Below are positions 12,401 to 24,297 of a stretch of DNA of 64,000 bases, in pieces. Every line of letters starts with the position of its first letter. The stretch's first letter is position 1. Location: contig CANNZV010003207.1 in assembly GCA_947561585.1 (NCBI GenBank), positions 1-64,000 of the forward strand. The letters are read 5' to 3'. A program made the position numbers and the translations under genes. Source of the DNA: Caprella mutica (lineage: Eukaryota > Arthropoda > Malacostraca > Amphipoda > Caprellidae). The notes below the pieces were generated by a model, which was not told the origin of the DNA, did no database searches, and saw nothing but the letters and a program-made list of their open reading frames with translations.

Positions 12401-14868
12401 ACACCTTGTTAGAGAGAGAATGATGATACAGACACTTTGTTAAGAGAGAGAATGATGGTACAGACACCTTGTTAGAGAGAATGATGGTACAGACACTTTG
12501 TTAAGAGAGAAAATAATGATACAGACAATTTGTTACAGAGAGAATGATGGTACAGACACTTTGTTAAGAAAGAGAATGATGGTACAGACACCTTGTTAGA
12601 GAGAATGATGGTACAGACACTTTGTTAAGAGAGAAAATGATGATACAGACACCTTGTTAGAGAGAGAATGATGGTACAGACACTTTGTTAAGGGAGAGAA
12701 TGATGATATAGACACCTTGTTAGAGAGAGAATGATGATACAGACACCTTGTTAGAGAGAGAATGATGGTACATACACCTTGTTAGAGAGAGAATGATGGT
12801 ACAGACACTTTGTTAAGAGAGAAAATGATGATATAGACACCTTGTTAGAGAGAGAATGATGATACAGACACCTTGTTAGAGAGAGAATGATGATGCAGAC
12901 ACCTTGTTAGAGAGAATGATGGTACATACACCTTGTTAGAGAGAATGATGGTTCAGACACCTTGTTAGAGAGAGAATGATGGTACATACACCTTGTTAGA
13001 GAGAGAATGATGGTAGATACACCTGGTTAGAGAGAGAATGATGATACAGACACCTTGTTAGAGAGAGAATGATGGTACATACACCTTGTTAGAGAGAATG
13101 ATGGTACAGACACCTTGTTAGAGAGAGAGAGAGGATGATGGTACAAACACCTTGTTAGAGAGAGAATGATGGTACAGACACCTTGTTAGAGAGAGAATGA
13201 TGGTACATACACATTGTTAGAGAGAGAATGATGGTAGATACACCTGGTTAGAGAGAGAATGATGATACAGACACCTCGTTAGAGAGAGAATGATGATATA
13301 GACACCTTGTTAGAGAGAATGATGGTACAGACACTTTGTTAAGAGAGAGAATGATGGTACAGACACCTTGTTAGAGAGAATGATGGTACAGACGCTTTGT
13401 TAGAGAGAGAATGATGGTAAAGACACCTTGTTAGAGAGAATGATGGTACAGACACTTTGTTAAGAGAGAGAATGATGGCACAGACACCTTGTTAGAGAGA
13501 GAATGATGGTACAGACACCGTGTTAGAGAGAATGATGGTACATACACCTTGTTAGAGAGAGAATGATGGTACAGACACCTTGTTAGAGAGAATGATGGTA
13601 CAGACACTTTGTTAAGAGAGAGAATGATGATATAGACACCTTCTTAGAGAGAAAATGATGGTAAAGACACCTTGTTAGAGAGAGAATGATGGTACAGACA
13701 CCTTATTAGAGAGAGAATGATGGTACAGACACCTTGTTAGAGAGAATGATGATACAGACACTTTGTTAAGAGAGAGAATGATGATATAGACACCTTGTTA
13801 GAGAGAGAATGATGATACAGACACCTTGTTAGAGAGTGATGATGCAGACACCTTGTTAGAGAGAATGATGGTACATACACCTTGTTAGAGAGAATGATGG
13901 TACAGACACCTTGTTAGAGAGAGAATGATGGTAGATACACCTGGTTAGAGAGAATGATGGTACAGACACTTTGTTAAGAGAGAGAATGATGGTACAGACA
14001 CCTTGTTAGAGAGAGTATGATGGTACAGACACTTTGTTAAGAGAGAGAATGATGGTACAGACACCTTGTTAGAGAGAATGATGGTACAGACGCTTTGTTA
14101 GAGAGAGAATGATGGTAAAGACACCTTGTTAGAGAGAATGATTGTACAGACACTTTGTTAAGAGAGAGAATGATGGTACAGACACCTTGTTAGAGAGAGA
14201 ATGATGGTACAGACACCTTGTTAGAGAGAGAATGATGGTACAGACACCTTGTTAGAGAGAGAATGATGGTACAGACACTTTGTTAAGAGAGAAAATGAAG
14301 ATACAGACACCTTGCCAGAGATTGAATGACAATACAGACACTTTGTTAAGAGAGAGAATGATGGTACAGACACCTTGTTAAGAGAGAAAATGATGGTACA
14401 GACACTTTGTTAAGAGAGAAAATGAAGATACAGACACCTTGCCAGAGACTGAATAACAATACAGACACTTTGTTAAGAGAGAGAATGATGGTACAGACAC
14501 TTTGTTAAGAGAGAGAATGATGGTACAGACACCTTGTTAAGAGAGAGAATGATGGTACAGACACTTTGTTGGAGAGAATGATGGTACAGACACTTTGTTA
14601 GAGAGAATGATGGTACAGACACTTTGTTAGAGAGAGAATGATGGTAAAGACACCATGTTAGAGAGAGAATGATGGTACAGACACCTTGTTAGAGAGAGAA
14701 TGATGGAAAAGATACCTTGTTAGAGAGTGATGATGCAGACACCTTGTTAGAGAGAATGATGGTACAGACACCTTGTTAGAGAGATAATGATGGTACAGAC
14801 ACTTTGTTAAGAGAGAAAATGATGGTACAGACACCTTGTTAGAGAGAAAATGATGGTACAGACAATTT
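9487..14868. repeat. minisatellite M, 27-31 bp units
   Basis: The array is built from units such as GAGAATGATGGTACAGACAC followed by CTTTGTTAAGA or CCTTGTTAGA. Unit length is 27-31 bp, with variants including a CCAGAGATTGAATGACAATA type, and roughly 180 units fit the span. It is broken at 10,611-10,918 by inverted satellite B. The many 60-80 codon open frames on the - strand here come from the repeat and are not genes. Higher-order blocks are visible: runs of identical variant order recur near 9,950, 10,300, 11,720 and 12,100. Confidence 0.95.
10611..10918. repeat. satellite B block inside M, inverted orientation
   Basis: About three B units read as the reverse complement of the 6,831-7,860 block (TATTTCGACACTGATGAGAT). 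The left junction, GATGGTACAGACAATTTTTG, is the same as that at about 14,855, so an M-B unit was duplicated as a whole. Confidence 0.85.
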
Positions 14869-15205
14869 TTGACATACTGTCGAATCAAATTCTAATGAAA
14901 AGAGTATTTCAAATTTATTGGGAGTAGATATTTCGACACTGATGAGATCATATCTTAGTGAATATTTCGACATACTTTCGGATCAATTGCTGATGAACAG
15001 ATTGTTCCAGATTGATTGGAAGTAGATATTTCGACACTGATGAGATCATATTAGATTGAATATTTCGACATATTTTCGGATCAAATTCTGATGAACAGAT
15101 TGTTACAGATTTATTGGAAGTAGATATTTCGATACTGATGAGATCATATTTGATTGATTACTTCGACATACTTTCGGATAAAATGCCGATGAAAAGATTG
15201 TTCGA
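14869..15205. repeat. satellite B block at right edge of M, inverted orientation
   Basis: About three and a half B units in the reverse-complement orientation, starting at the same junction sequence as the block at 10,611. It meets satellite A directly near 15,205 (GATTGTTCGAACGATCTC), where orientation flips back to that of the left A block. Confidence 0.85.
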
Positions 15206-16830
15206 ACGATCTCTAGTTAATCTAACCCATTTAGCTCATCAGGAACAGGTTCAAAGTTTGTGTCGAAATAATCAGCCATATATGATCTAATCAAAGTTGA
15301 GATATCGATCTCTAGTTAATCTAACACATTTAGCTCATCAGGAACAGGTTCAAAGTTTGTGTCGAAATAATCAGCCAAATATAATCTAATCAATGTTGAG
15401 ATATCGATCTCTAGTTAATCTAACACATTTAGCTCATCAGGAACAGGTTCAAAGTTTGTGTCGAAATAATCAGCCAAATATGATCTAATCAATGTTGAGA
15501 TATCGATCTCTAATTAATCTAACACATTTAGCTCATCAGGAACAGGTTCAAAGTTTGTGTCGAAATAATCAGCCAAATATGATCTAATCAATGTTGAGAT
15601 ATCGATCTCTAGTTAATCTAACACATTTAGCTCATCAGGAACAGGTTCAAAGTTCGTGTCGAAATAATCAGCCATATATGATCTAATCAATGTTGAGATA
15701 TCGATCTCTAGTTAATCTAACACATTTAGCTCATCAGGAACAGGTTCAAAGTTTGTGTCGAAATAATCAGCCAAATATAATCTAATCAATGTTGAGATAT
15801 CGATCTCTAGTTAATCTAACACATTTAGCTCATCAGGAACAGGTTCAAAGTTCGTGTCGAAATAATCAGCCATATATGATCTAATCAATGTTGAGATATC
15901 GATCTCTAGTTAATCTAACCCATTTAGCTCATCAGGAACAGGTTCAAAGTTTGTGTCGAAATAATCAGCCAAATATGATCTAATCAATGTTGAGATATCG
16001 ATCTCTAATTAATCCAACACATTTAGCTCATCAGGAACAGGTTCAAAGTTTGTGTCGAAATAATCAGCCAAATATGATCTAATCAATGTTGAGATATCGA
16101 TCTCTAATTAATCTAACACATTTAGCTCATCAGGAACAGGTTCAAAGTTTGTGTCGAAATAATCAGCCAAATATAATCTAATCAATGTTGAGATATCGAT
16201 CTCTAGTTAATCTAACACATTCAGTTCATCAGGAACAGGTTCAAAGTTTGTGTCGAAATAATCAACCAAATCTAATCTAATCAATGTTGAGATATCGATC
16301 TCTAGTTAATCTAACACATTCAGTTCATCAGGAAAAGGTTCAAAGTTTGTGTCGAAATAATCAGCCAAATATGATCTAATCAATGTTGAGATATCGATCT
16401 CTAATTAATCTAACACATTTAGCTCATCAGGAACAGGTTCAAAGTTTGTGTCGAAATAATCAGCCAAATATAATCTAATCAATGTTGAGATATCGATCTC
16501 TAGTTAATCTAACACATTCAGTTCATCAGGAACAGGTTCAAAGTTTGTGTCGAAATAATCAGCCAAATATAATCTAATCAATGTTGAGATATCGATCTCT
16601 AGTTAATCTAACACATTCAGTTCATCAGCTACGGGTTCAAATTTTATGTCGAAATTACCAGCCAAATTTTATCTAATTAGTGTCGAGATATCGATCTCTA
16701 TTTAATATAAAACATTTAGTTCATCAGTAACAGGTTCAAATTTTATGTAGAAATAATCAGCCAAATATCATCTAATCAGTGTCGAGATATCGATATCCAG
16801 TTAATCTAAAACCTACAGCTCATCAGATAC
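15206..16830. repeat. satellite A, long block (about 16 units)
   Basis: About sixteen 99-bp units in the same orientation as 6,375-6,830, very similar to each other. The last three units (about 16,600-16,830) are clearly more diverged, as expected at the edge of a homogenised array. Confidence 0.9.
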
Positions 16831-16839
16831 AATGAGGAT

Positions 16840-17115
16840 ATCATAGTTTGTCGAAAAATCAAAGAGTGAAAATATAGTTTCCTGGTTTCTATTATTTCCA
16901 GACGAAATAGAGAGGTTACTGTCGAAAAATCCAGGTGTCGAAAAATCGATTTTTAGTTTATGTCGAAATATCGAGGTGTCGAAAAATCGATTTCTGGTTT
17001 ACTTCATTACATGTCGAAATATCGAGGTGTCGAAAAATAATTCTACTTTTAATTTTTTTTTCATATTCCTTCATTTTGCATGTTTCGTCCAGAAAATGAA
17101 AAAAAAATTAATGTC
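16840..17115. repeat. array of the short word GTCGAAAAATCGA
   Basis: The 13-base word GTCGAAAAATCGA and close variants (GTCGAAATATCGAG) occur about eight times with irregular spacing. The word matches the start of the half-units of satellites A and B, so this patch may be the ancestral or decayed form of those satellites. Confidence 0.65.
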
Positions 17116-17138
17116 GAAAAATCGAGTGTGAATTTTAA

Positions 17139-17527
17139 ATGGTTAACATCTGTTATTGAAATGGTAATTGACATGTGGTTTTAATGTAGTAAATTACACA
17201 TGGTTAACATCTGTTATTGAAATGGTAATTGACATGTGGTTTTAATGTGGTAAATTACACATGGTTAACATCTGTTATTGAAATGGTCATTGACATGTGG
17301 TTTTAATGTGGTAAATTACACATGGTTAACATCTGTTATTGAAATGGTAATTGACATGTGGTTTTAATGTGGTAAATTACACATGGTTAACATCTGTTAT
17401 TGAAATGGTCATTGACATATGGTTTTGATGTGGTAATTTACACATGGTTAACATCTGTTATTGAAATGGTCATTGACATATGGTTTTGATGTGGTAATTT
17501 ACACATGGTTAACATCTGTTATTTTAG
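17139..17527. repeat. 61-bp tandem repeat, about six units
   Basis: The phrase ATGGTTAACATCTGTTATTG recurs at 17,139 and 17,200 and so on (61-bp period); later units carry GTCATTGACATATGG in place of GTAATTGACATGTGG. The array ends about 110 bp before the left boundary of the large duplication. Confidence 0.9.
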
Positions 17528-18677
17528 TGTTTAGGTTGTTTCAATGTGGATGGTACATCTTAAAAACGTATTGCCATATTATAACCATCCAACCACATGG
17601 CATCCATGTGTATGCCATGTGGAAATGTTTGCAGGGATCTACATTATATGTCATCCTACTAAAATACATAATGGAAATAATATATCATGAAAATCAACAA
17701 CAATTATTTGAAATGTCTAGTTGATAATATTCCCAAAAAGGTGTCATACAAATTAAAATTAAAAACAATCCTAAATTATACAAATAAAAACCTAAAGTGC
17801 TAATAAAAAACTGAAGTCGAGAAATATTTACAAATTATTAAGGTTGTGACTATATGCTTTTAAAATCATAGATCCTGAAAATATTATAAAATTAAACATT
17901 ATTAAAACATTTTGCAATATTACAGTATTCGATACCATTTCATTTTGTTTCGTCTATAATATTCATAGATTTAAAATTTAAAAAGCATATTGTTCCAACC
18001 CTAAAATTTATCAATTAGTAAAATTGTACTTTAAAATTTTATGATCATAATTTAGTAGTAATAATTTCCACATAATAATATGACATTCAAAATAAAATAA
18101 CCATTGACATATTATATTTTGGAAATCACCAATAATGATTAGAAATGTATTAGAAATAATTATCCCATGAATGTGTCATACTATTTAAATTAGAAAAAAA
18201 TCCTAAATTATAAAAATGAAACCTAAAGTACTACCAATAAACAGAAGTCAGAAAATATTTACAAATTACCAATTAGTAACATAATAGTTCAAATAATTTG
18301 TGGTAAAAATGTGAAGAGTAATAATTTCATGATAACATACATTACTTATTACCTTCGTTATAAAGTGAACTGTTGAAAATAGTGATCCATTCAGTTACAA
18401 AAGAGTTGATAAATGGAGCACAAGAGTAATGGAAGTTGGTATCTTGAGTTCTTATCTAACACTAAAATGAAAAATATTCGTGAAATAACAATAAATTACA
18501 AATACGAACCTACATTAAACACGAACCTACCTATAATACATGTAACTTTAATTTACTTCAAAATGTAATTTGAATCATTCTAACAAATGAGCTAATATCT
18601 AAATTAATGATCGAACAACAATAGAAGCATACATTAATCTTTGATACTACTTATAGATGTTCACATGCAACTGGCAA

Positions 18678-20599
18678 TTACTGAAGGAGAGATATGGATA
18701 TTTCTTCCAATTTTCCACTTGATAAATATTCGCATAATGGATACCGGCAAACCGGACAGAGAGTTCTGGAAAAGAAAAAAATGAATAAGAAAAATATAAA
18801 CATAATGTTGTTGATGTAAGAAATATAGATACTGAATACGAGAACTGATTCTCAGATATCAAAATGAGTCATTTGATTTATTTACTGTTAAAATAGAGGA
18901 AAAGAAAAAGATATGATTCAACTTACATATTTTGATTCCTTTCGATGATATTTTTGGTGCAAGAAGAACACATGGAGTGTTTACATAACAGTAAACAGGA
19001 ATCATTTTTCTGCTGTTCGCAGAGACAAACTGGACATACATCTTGGTTGTAGAACTGGTTACAGTTATCTAGTTATCTAGAGGTAAACTGTTACTAAGAA
19101 TTGCAGTCCACTTATCTATCCTAATCTTGGATATTTGATTAACATGTTCAATGGGACTCACGTTTGTTAGAGAGTATTTAAGAACATTAGGATTTTCTAA
19201 TAGAGAGACATACTCTTGGTTTTTCCTCACCATTCCTATATAATTTGTGATTCTACTTGTCACAAGCATTATTTTTGCAGGCATTCTTTTGATAAAACAT
19301 TGAACTGATGGCTCTGTTACCAGTTCATCCAAAGTTTTTGAGAGGATGGCAGAAGTTTTCAAAGTGATTGCATCGTCAATTTCCAAGAACCGGAGAGAAT
19401 TTAAAATATTACCAAATTCAGTAAAATTTTCTTGAAGCAATTGTTCATGTTCTGGACTGCCTTTAGGAATGTTTTTCAAATATTCCAATACTAGAATCGT
19501 AAACTGGAATATAAACTGAGTTTCTTCAGGTTTGAACAAAATGCATTCATTCAGTTCAGTTTTGTTTGATCTTCTCTTCCAATAATGAATCGTAAAATCT
19601 TTCGTGATCTTGTTGAACTTCTCCATATTTTCAGATACACTGATTTCCGTATTTCTACACAATTTTTGTAGTTTTTTATAGTTATTCAAAGTATGGCTAT
19701 TAATTATGCAATTTTCAGAACGACTCTTCAAAGTTTTCAAACCATTTGCTTTATTGGAAAGTTCCCTTTGTAATGCATCAAATTCAATATCGATAGAATT
19801 ATAATATTCTGAGATATCAACATTATCCTCTAAAAATATCACCTCTCTTAACGGTTCTTTGAAAAATGGATCGTCATTATCACCATTAAAGATATCAAAA
19901 AATGTCTTTTCATTTGAGTGTGTTACGATTTCAGTACTCAAGGTTTTCAAATCATTGTGCTTAGTGATTCTGATGGCATCCATGAGACTGTGTTTGAGGT
20001 TCGAACAACTGGCAGAAAGGGTTTCCATTGCGTGATTTATATTGTCATACCCGTGCGTGAAATCTCTGCACAACATCGAGTGAAATCTATCGAGTGAAGT
20101 GTAATTTTCTTGAAGCTCATCAATAGAGTTGATACGATAAAAAATAGAATAGGAATTTATAATAATTTCTCTAAATACCGTTATCAAGTTATAAGCGGTC
20201 ATTGCAGTATCTAAATCTATTGGGTTTTCAGGAACGATTTCAGAGGCGATTCGTTCAAAAACTCTCGATATCACTTTATGTACTATATCGAAACTTTCTT
20301 TTGGTAGAAAGTTACCGCTATAGTGGTATTGTCTAACATGTAGGAGATATATTACGATATCTTCCAGACTATTACCGTCACACACTTCATTAGCACACAA
20401 TGCCGGGTCAGAATGAAATTTCCATGACCCTCCAATAATTGGTTCTCCTGAAATACCATTAACCCCCAAAAAGAAAGGTTCTTGACTAAATCTTTTGGCT
20501 AACAAACTGAAGCCGTACAGAGATTCTTGATTTATCTTCAAATCCATACTTCAAGTAAATAGGATTTATTGATAAATTTTCTTTTGCTGATTTTAATTC
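18678..20599 (-). pseudogene. RING-finger gene, frameshifted copy
   Basis: Same gene as 40,610-42,520. Exon 1 runs 20,599 (after a 5'-UTR acceptor) to 18,927 with ATG at 20,547; exon 2 runs 18,765-18,678. An 8-bp tandem duplication (AGTTATCT twice, about 19,063-19,078) shifts the frame and ends the protein after 492 codons (LPLDN), removing the RING domain. A further 3-bp insertion lies just before the donor at 18,927. Over the shared 492 residues only four amino acids differ from the intact copy (Thr/Ala, His/Pro, Leu/Phe, Asn/Ser), so inactivation is recent. If real, it could yield a RING-less protein with the N-terminal region intact; if the 8 bp is an assembly error, both copies are functional. 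Confidence 0.8.
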
Positions 20600-20920
20600 C
20601 TGAAAAAGAAAATACTTTTAATTATTCATATTGTTATAATTATTAAGTAGTATGAATGAAAGAAATGTATTGTATCTTAACTTAATTTGTAATGAGTTAC
20701 TCCACTATTTTTTTAAAGTGTGTTGGAGTGTTCTTGTAAAGAAAAGTATTGTATCCTAACTGAATTTGTAATGAGTTACTCTACTATTTTTTTTTTAGTG
20801 TATTGGAGTGTTCTTCTAATGCCTGAAATTTAAAAAGGGTTGAACTTATTTTCCATGTTAACTCATAGATTTTTCCGTCTAAGAGTTGTAAGTGTAAGGA
20901 CATATATAATTAGAAAGGGT

Positions 20921-20980
20921 GACAAAAGCCCTCACCGACAAAAGCCTATACAGACAAAAGCGACAAAAGCCCACACCGAC
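20921..20980. repeat. short GACAAAAGCC word array
   Basis: Four copies of a 15-20 base word, GACAAAAGCCCACACC and variants, upstream of the RING-gene copy. The same array is at about 42,840-42,903 in the other duplication copy. Confidence 0.7.
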
Positions 20981-21094
20981 GAAAATAAAATTAGTATTCC
21001 TGCAATATATATAATCTATACATGTAAAGTTGGAACAAAGGAAGATAATAGTTTAAAAGTTTTCTTTTTACGGAATCATACTTTCTACAGTATC

Positions 21095-21235
21095 CTGACT
21101 TCGGTCAAGGAGAAGTATGATGACCATAGTTAGGGTGTTGCCCTGTGACCTGCTATAGGCACTTTACAGTCGGTTGGTGACCGCTACCATTGGCGATGGT
21201 AGGAGCCATGGTCATATAGCAGAGTAGCATATATT
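21095..21235. other. GC-richer hairpin block upstream of the RING gene
   Basis: This 140-bp block stands out from AT-rich surroundings and can fold: GACCATAG near the start pairs with CCATGGTC near the end, and CTACCATTGGCGATGGTAG is a hairpin in the middle. The block is also at about 43,030-43,165 in copy 2 with one or two changes. It could be a 5' exon or promoter of the RING gene, a structured small RNA gene, or the core of an old mobile element; I found no matching RNA family motif. Confidence 0.3.
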
Positions 21236-21239
21236 TTGT

Positions 21240-24200
21240 TTTTATTATATTTATTGTCTAAATGAAGATAATGTTTTTTTAAATTATTTAAAGAAGGTCT
21301 GTTTCTTCTGGCAGGGGGCCATTTAATATTTATAGAGCCTAATATGCAATATGAGTTGTGTGTGTATGTGTATTGTGTATTTGTTTCTTTTAATTTCTGC
21401 CCATTTGAAGGAAAATATAATACCTCACATGTTTATAATTCTGAATTGATCTTCAAATTATGCAAGCTTGTCAAGTTTTAGGATATCATATGAAGAAGAT
21501 AATGACTAACACTATTGGTGCACATCTTTTTCAAATAGAGATTACTTTCTTAATGTTATTGATTAGATAGGAAAATAATTAGACATTATCATCACTTGAA
21601 AAATCAAAGTTCAGTTTTGATTCTTAAATTATGTGTTGAATAAATTTTCTTCTGATAAAAAATTGTAGGACAAATTAAAGAAATATGTTCAAATTAGCAT
21701 TATTATGTGAATAGAAAATTTGGAATATAATACTAGAGGAAGTTTTAAAACAAATCGAAGTCGATTATTGAATATTAAATCGATTTTTGAATGAGATGTG
21801 TGTTAGAAGATGAATATAGTATTAATTTTAATTCTTAAATAATATTTTCAGCTATTTAAGCCCTAACTCAGTTTTCTCCATTTTTCACCGAGTACAATAT
21901 TACCAACAAATGATATTTTTTCTAACAATGAGACAATTCTATGATATTATGATGAATAAACAAATTTATATCTGAACATTGATAGAAAAAATTACATCTT
22001 ATATATTGATAAAATAACAAAATGAAATCTGTGCGAACGAGCAAGAAAGCTATTTACCTTTTAATAAAAAATATATTCAGGATTGATAGAATAATTTACT
22101 TGTTAATTTTATCTAATAATGCATCCCATATGATACATTTCGAAGTGAAATGATGAATTAATGCAAACTGTAAAATTTGAATAAATCCTAGCAGTAATAC
22201 TGGTATACCTTTCTGCAGTACATACCTTGGTATAAGTGTACCTTCTTCTTAGTTGAAGATAAGTGGCGTTTGTTTATCAAAAACTTTGCAACTGGAAAAA
22301 AATTAGATTGAAAACTATAACTAGTAGTGGAATAATAAAATTTTTGAAATTGTTTCAGCATGAGACCATGGAAAATTCGCCCACGGAAAATTCGTTCATT
22401 CGACGCAAAATAATGAACTTAAACGGACAAAAAAGGTGATGCCTAAAAGTTTTGATATAAAGTAGTTTAATGTATATAATAATAATATAGGTATATGCTA
22501 TGTACTCAGTTTATATTCCTTGTTTTATCCATTAAAATGATTGTTTGAAAAAGTACACTTGTAAATTATCTCTGTTCATCCTATGCTAACTTAAATAGAG
22601 TCGAAACATCAATGAGTCTCAGAAGTTAACGGATGTACAGAATCTAGTCACCAGTAAGTACGAAAATTTCAACACGACGCAATTGGATATTTACTCCCAA
22701 GTTAAATATTTTTAGAAATCATCATTGATACAAACAGCTGCAACTTTTTAGTTGTAACAATAGCACCGTTGTAGTCAACGAATCAACAGTCCTATATCGT
22801 AAATGAACTGAAACCCATATCTTTGAACCGTGGCCTGTAAATTCCACCGCAGAAAATTCCACCAGGAAGATTGCACCAGCGTTAAATGCAGGATGAGGAA
22901 AATTCCACCGTGGAAGATTCCACCATTTTGAAATAACTATACGAATGAACAGCATAAATAAGCAGTTTATTCCAAAATGTATTTCTAAGTCTAGGTAATT
23001 GATAATTACAATATTAAAAATGAACAAATCTTCCTTTTAAATATAAAGCAATTAACAATCCGGCCATCATATAGGAATTAAATATTTAACTGGTTAAACG
23101 GGACAGAATATGACGCTGGTATTGGAACATCAACCTGTGGCAACACTGATAAATTTAGCTTGTTGTCAACAGAAACACTAAGTTCAGATTTTGATGTTTG
23201 ATAAAAAATATATTATTTTAGGTTTCATTATTGAAAAGGTTAATATTAAGCAGCAATATGACAAGCGTGTTTTTAGTGTCTATTTCTTTGGAGTCAATTT
23301 AAATCAGAGACCTGCTGAACCGAATTTATATTAAGATGCTGCATATCAAGAGAAACCATATGCGTGTTATGATTTATATATCTTATGTTAGTTCTGAAGT
23401 TATGATTTTAAACGGTGTGTCTGTGGTTTCACATCGGAGTTAGTTAATGTACCGCAATTTACCTGCTTAATTAACTCTATTTTCTAAATTTAGTTGAAAC
23501 ACATTATCTTTAAAATTTATCCTGTAATAGTTTCAATAGAGATTATTATACAGTTTCAGAAAGTTTCATATTGGTAAAATATCTTTTTTATATTAAAATA
23601 TATCGATACTAATTAATCATTTTATTTCAGTACGTGTCAAATTTATTCTTTGATTCCCCCTATTATTTTCGCTGATTTAAATTTAAATATATATTGGTAC
23701 ATTTAAAAACTAGGGTGATAGATAATATATATAAAATAAAATTTATATTACAAACATAATATAATCCCTAATTTCAGTTTCATCATATATATGTTTGAAG
23801 GAGAATCAAACGGAATCTTGAATGTTGGTCAGTGGAACTTTATTGTTGAATTTACACTATTATATTTTTTTCATAAATTGAATTAATTCATATTTAAAAG
23901 ATTGATAGATCTGTCTATTATTTCGTATGTTCTCCTTAGCTTATCTTTTCGGCCTTCACCCTCCAAATTTATGAGCTACCTAAACAAAGGAAAGGGATGG
24001 CGTATATCTGACTAATTCAAAACTATGACAAAACTGATACTAATATCATAATTGGCTACCTAAACCGTTACCTATAAAACTTGTAAAAGTTTAAAAGTTC
24101 TAAACAATAAATAGATTCTTAGTAAACCTTCCTTGCTTAATCTATCAAAAAAAAAATCAATATTAAAAAACTAATAATAAAAGAAGATACGTAATACTAT

Positions 24201-24297
24201 AATGTATATTCATTCATTCCAAACAAGAAATAACTAGTCTAATTTTTTCAATGGTTTACTTGAAAAAAAAAAATTAAAAATGAAATGTTATAAATTA
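21240..24297. other. non-coding part of duplication copy 1
   Basis: AT-rich sequence without a supported gene. It contains two small word arrays: GGAAAATTCGCCCAC and GGAAAATTCG at 22,365-22,402, and GGAAAATTCCACC type words at 22,829-22,926. A 101-codon open frame over the second array is produced by the repeat. The segment near 23,440-23,475 resembles, in reverse, a sequence near 33,855-33,890, so it is a dispersed repeat. Confidence 0.45.

Noticed and set aside
9487..14868. CRISPR-like appearance of regularly spaced 27-31 bp repeats
   Set aside because: There are no unique spacers; the repeats are head to tail, and the genome is eukaryotic with no cas genes.
9496..14888. Series of 60-82 codon frames reading LTKCLYHHSLSNKVSV
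   Set aside because: Direct translation of the minisatellite; no start context, no end, and the frame depends on unit length.
17461..17724. 87-codon + strand frame
   Set aside because: Starts inside the 61-bp tandem repeat and crosses the duplication boundary; codon content is AT-driven.
21095..21235. tRNA or snRNA gene in the GC-richer block
   Set aside because: No A-box/B-box pair, cloverleaf or snRNA motif could be found; kept only as a structured block.
22722..23027. 101-codon frame identical in both duplication copies
   Set aside because: Identity is explained by the recent duplication, and the frame crosses a GGAAAATTCCACC word array.
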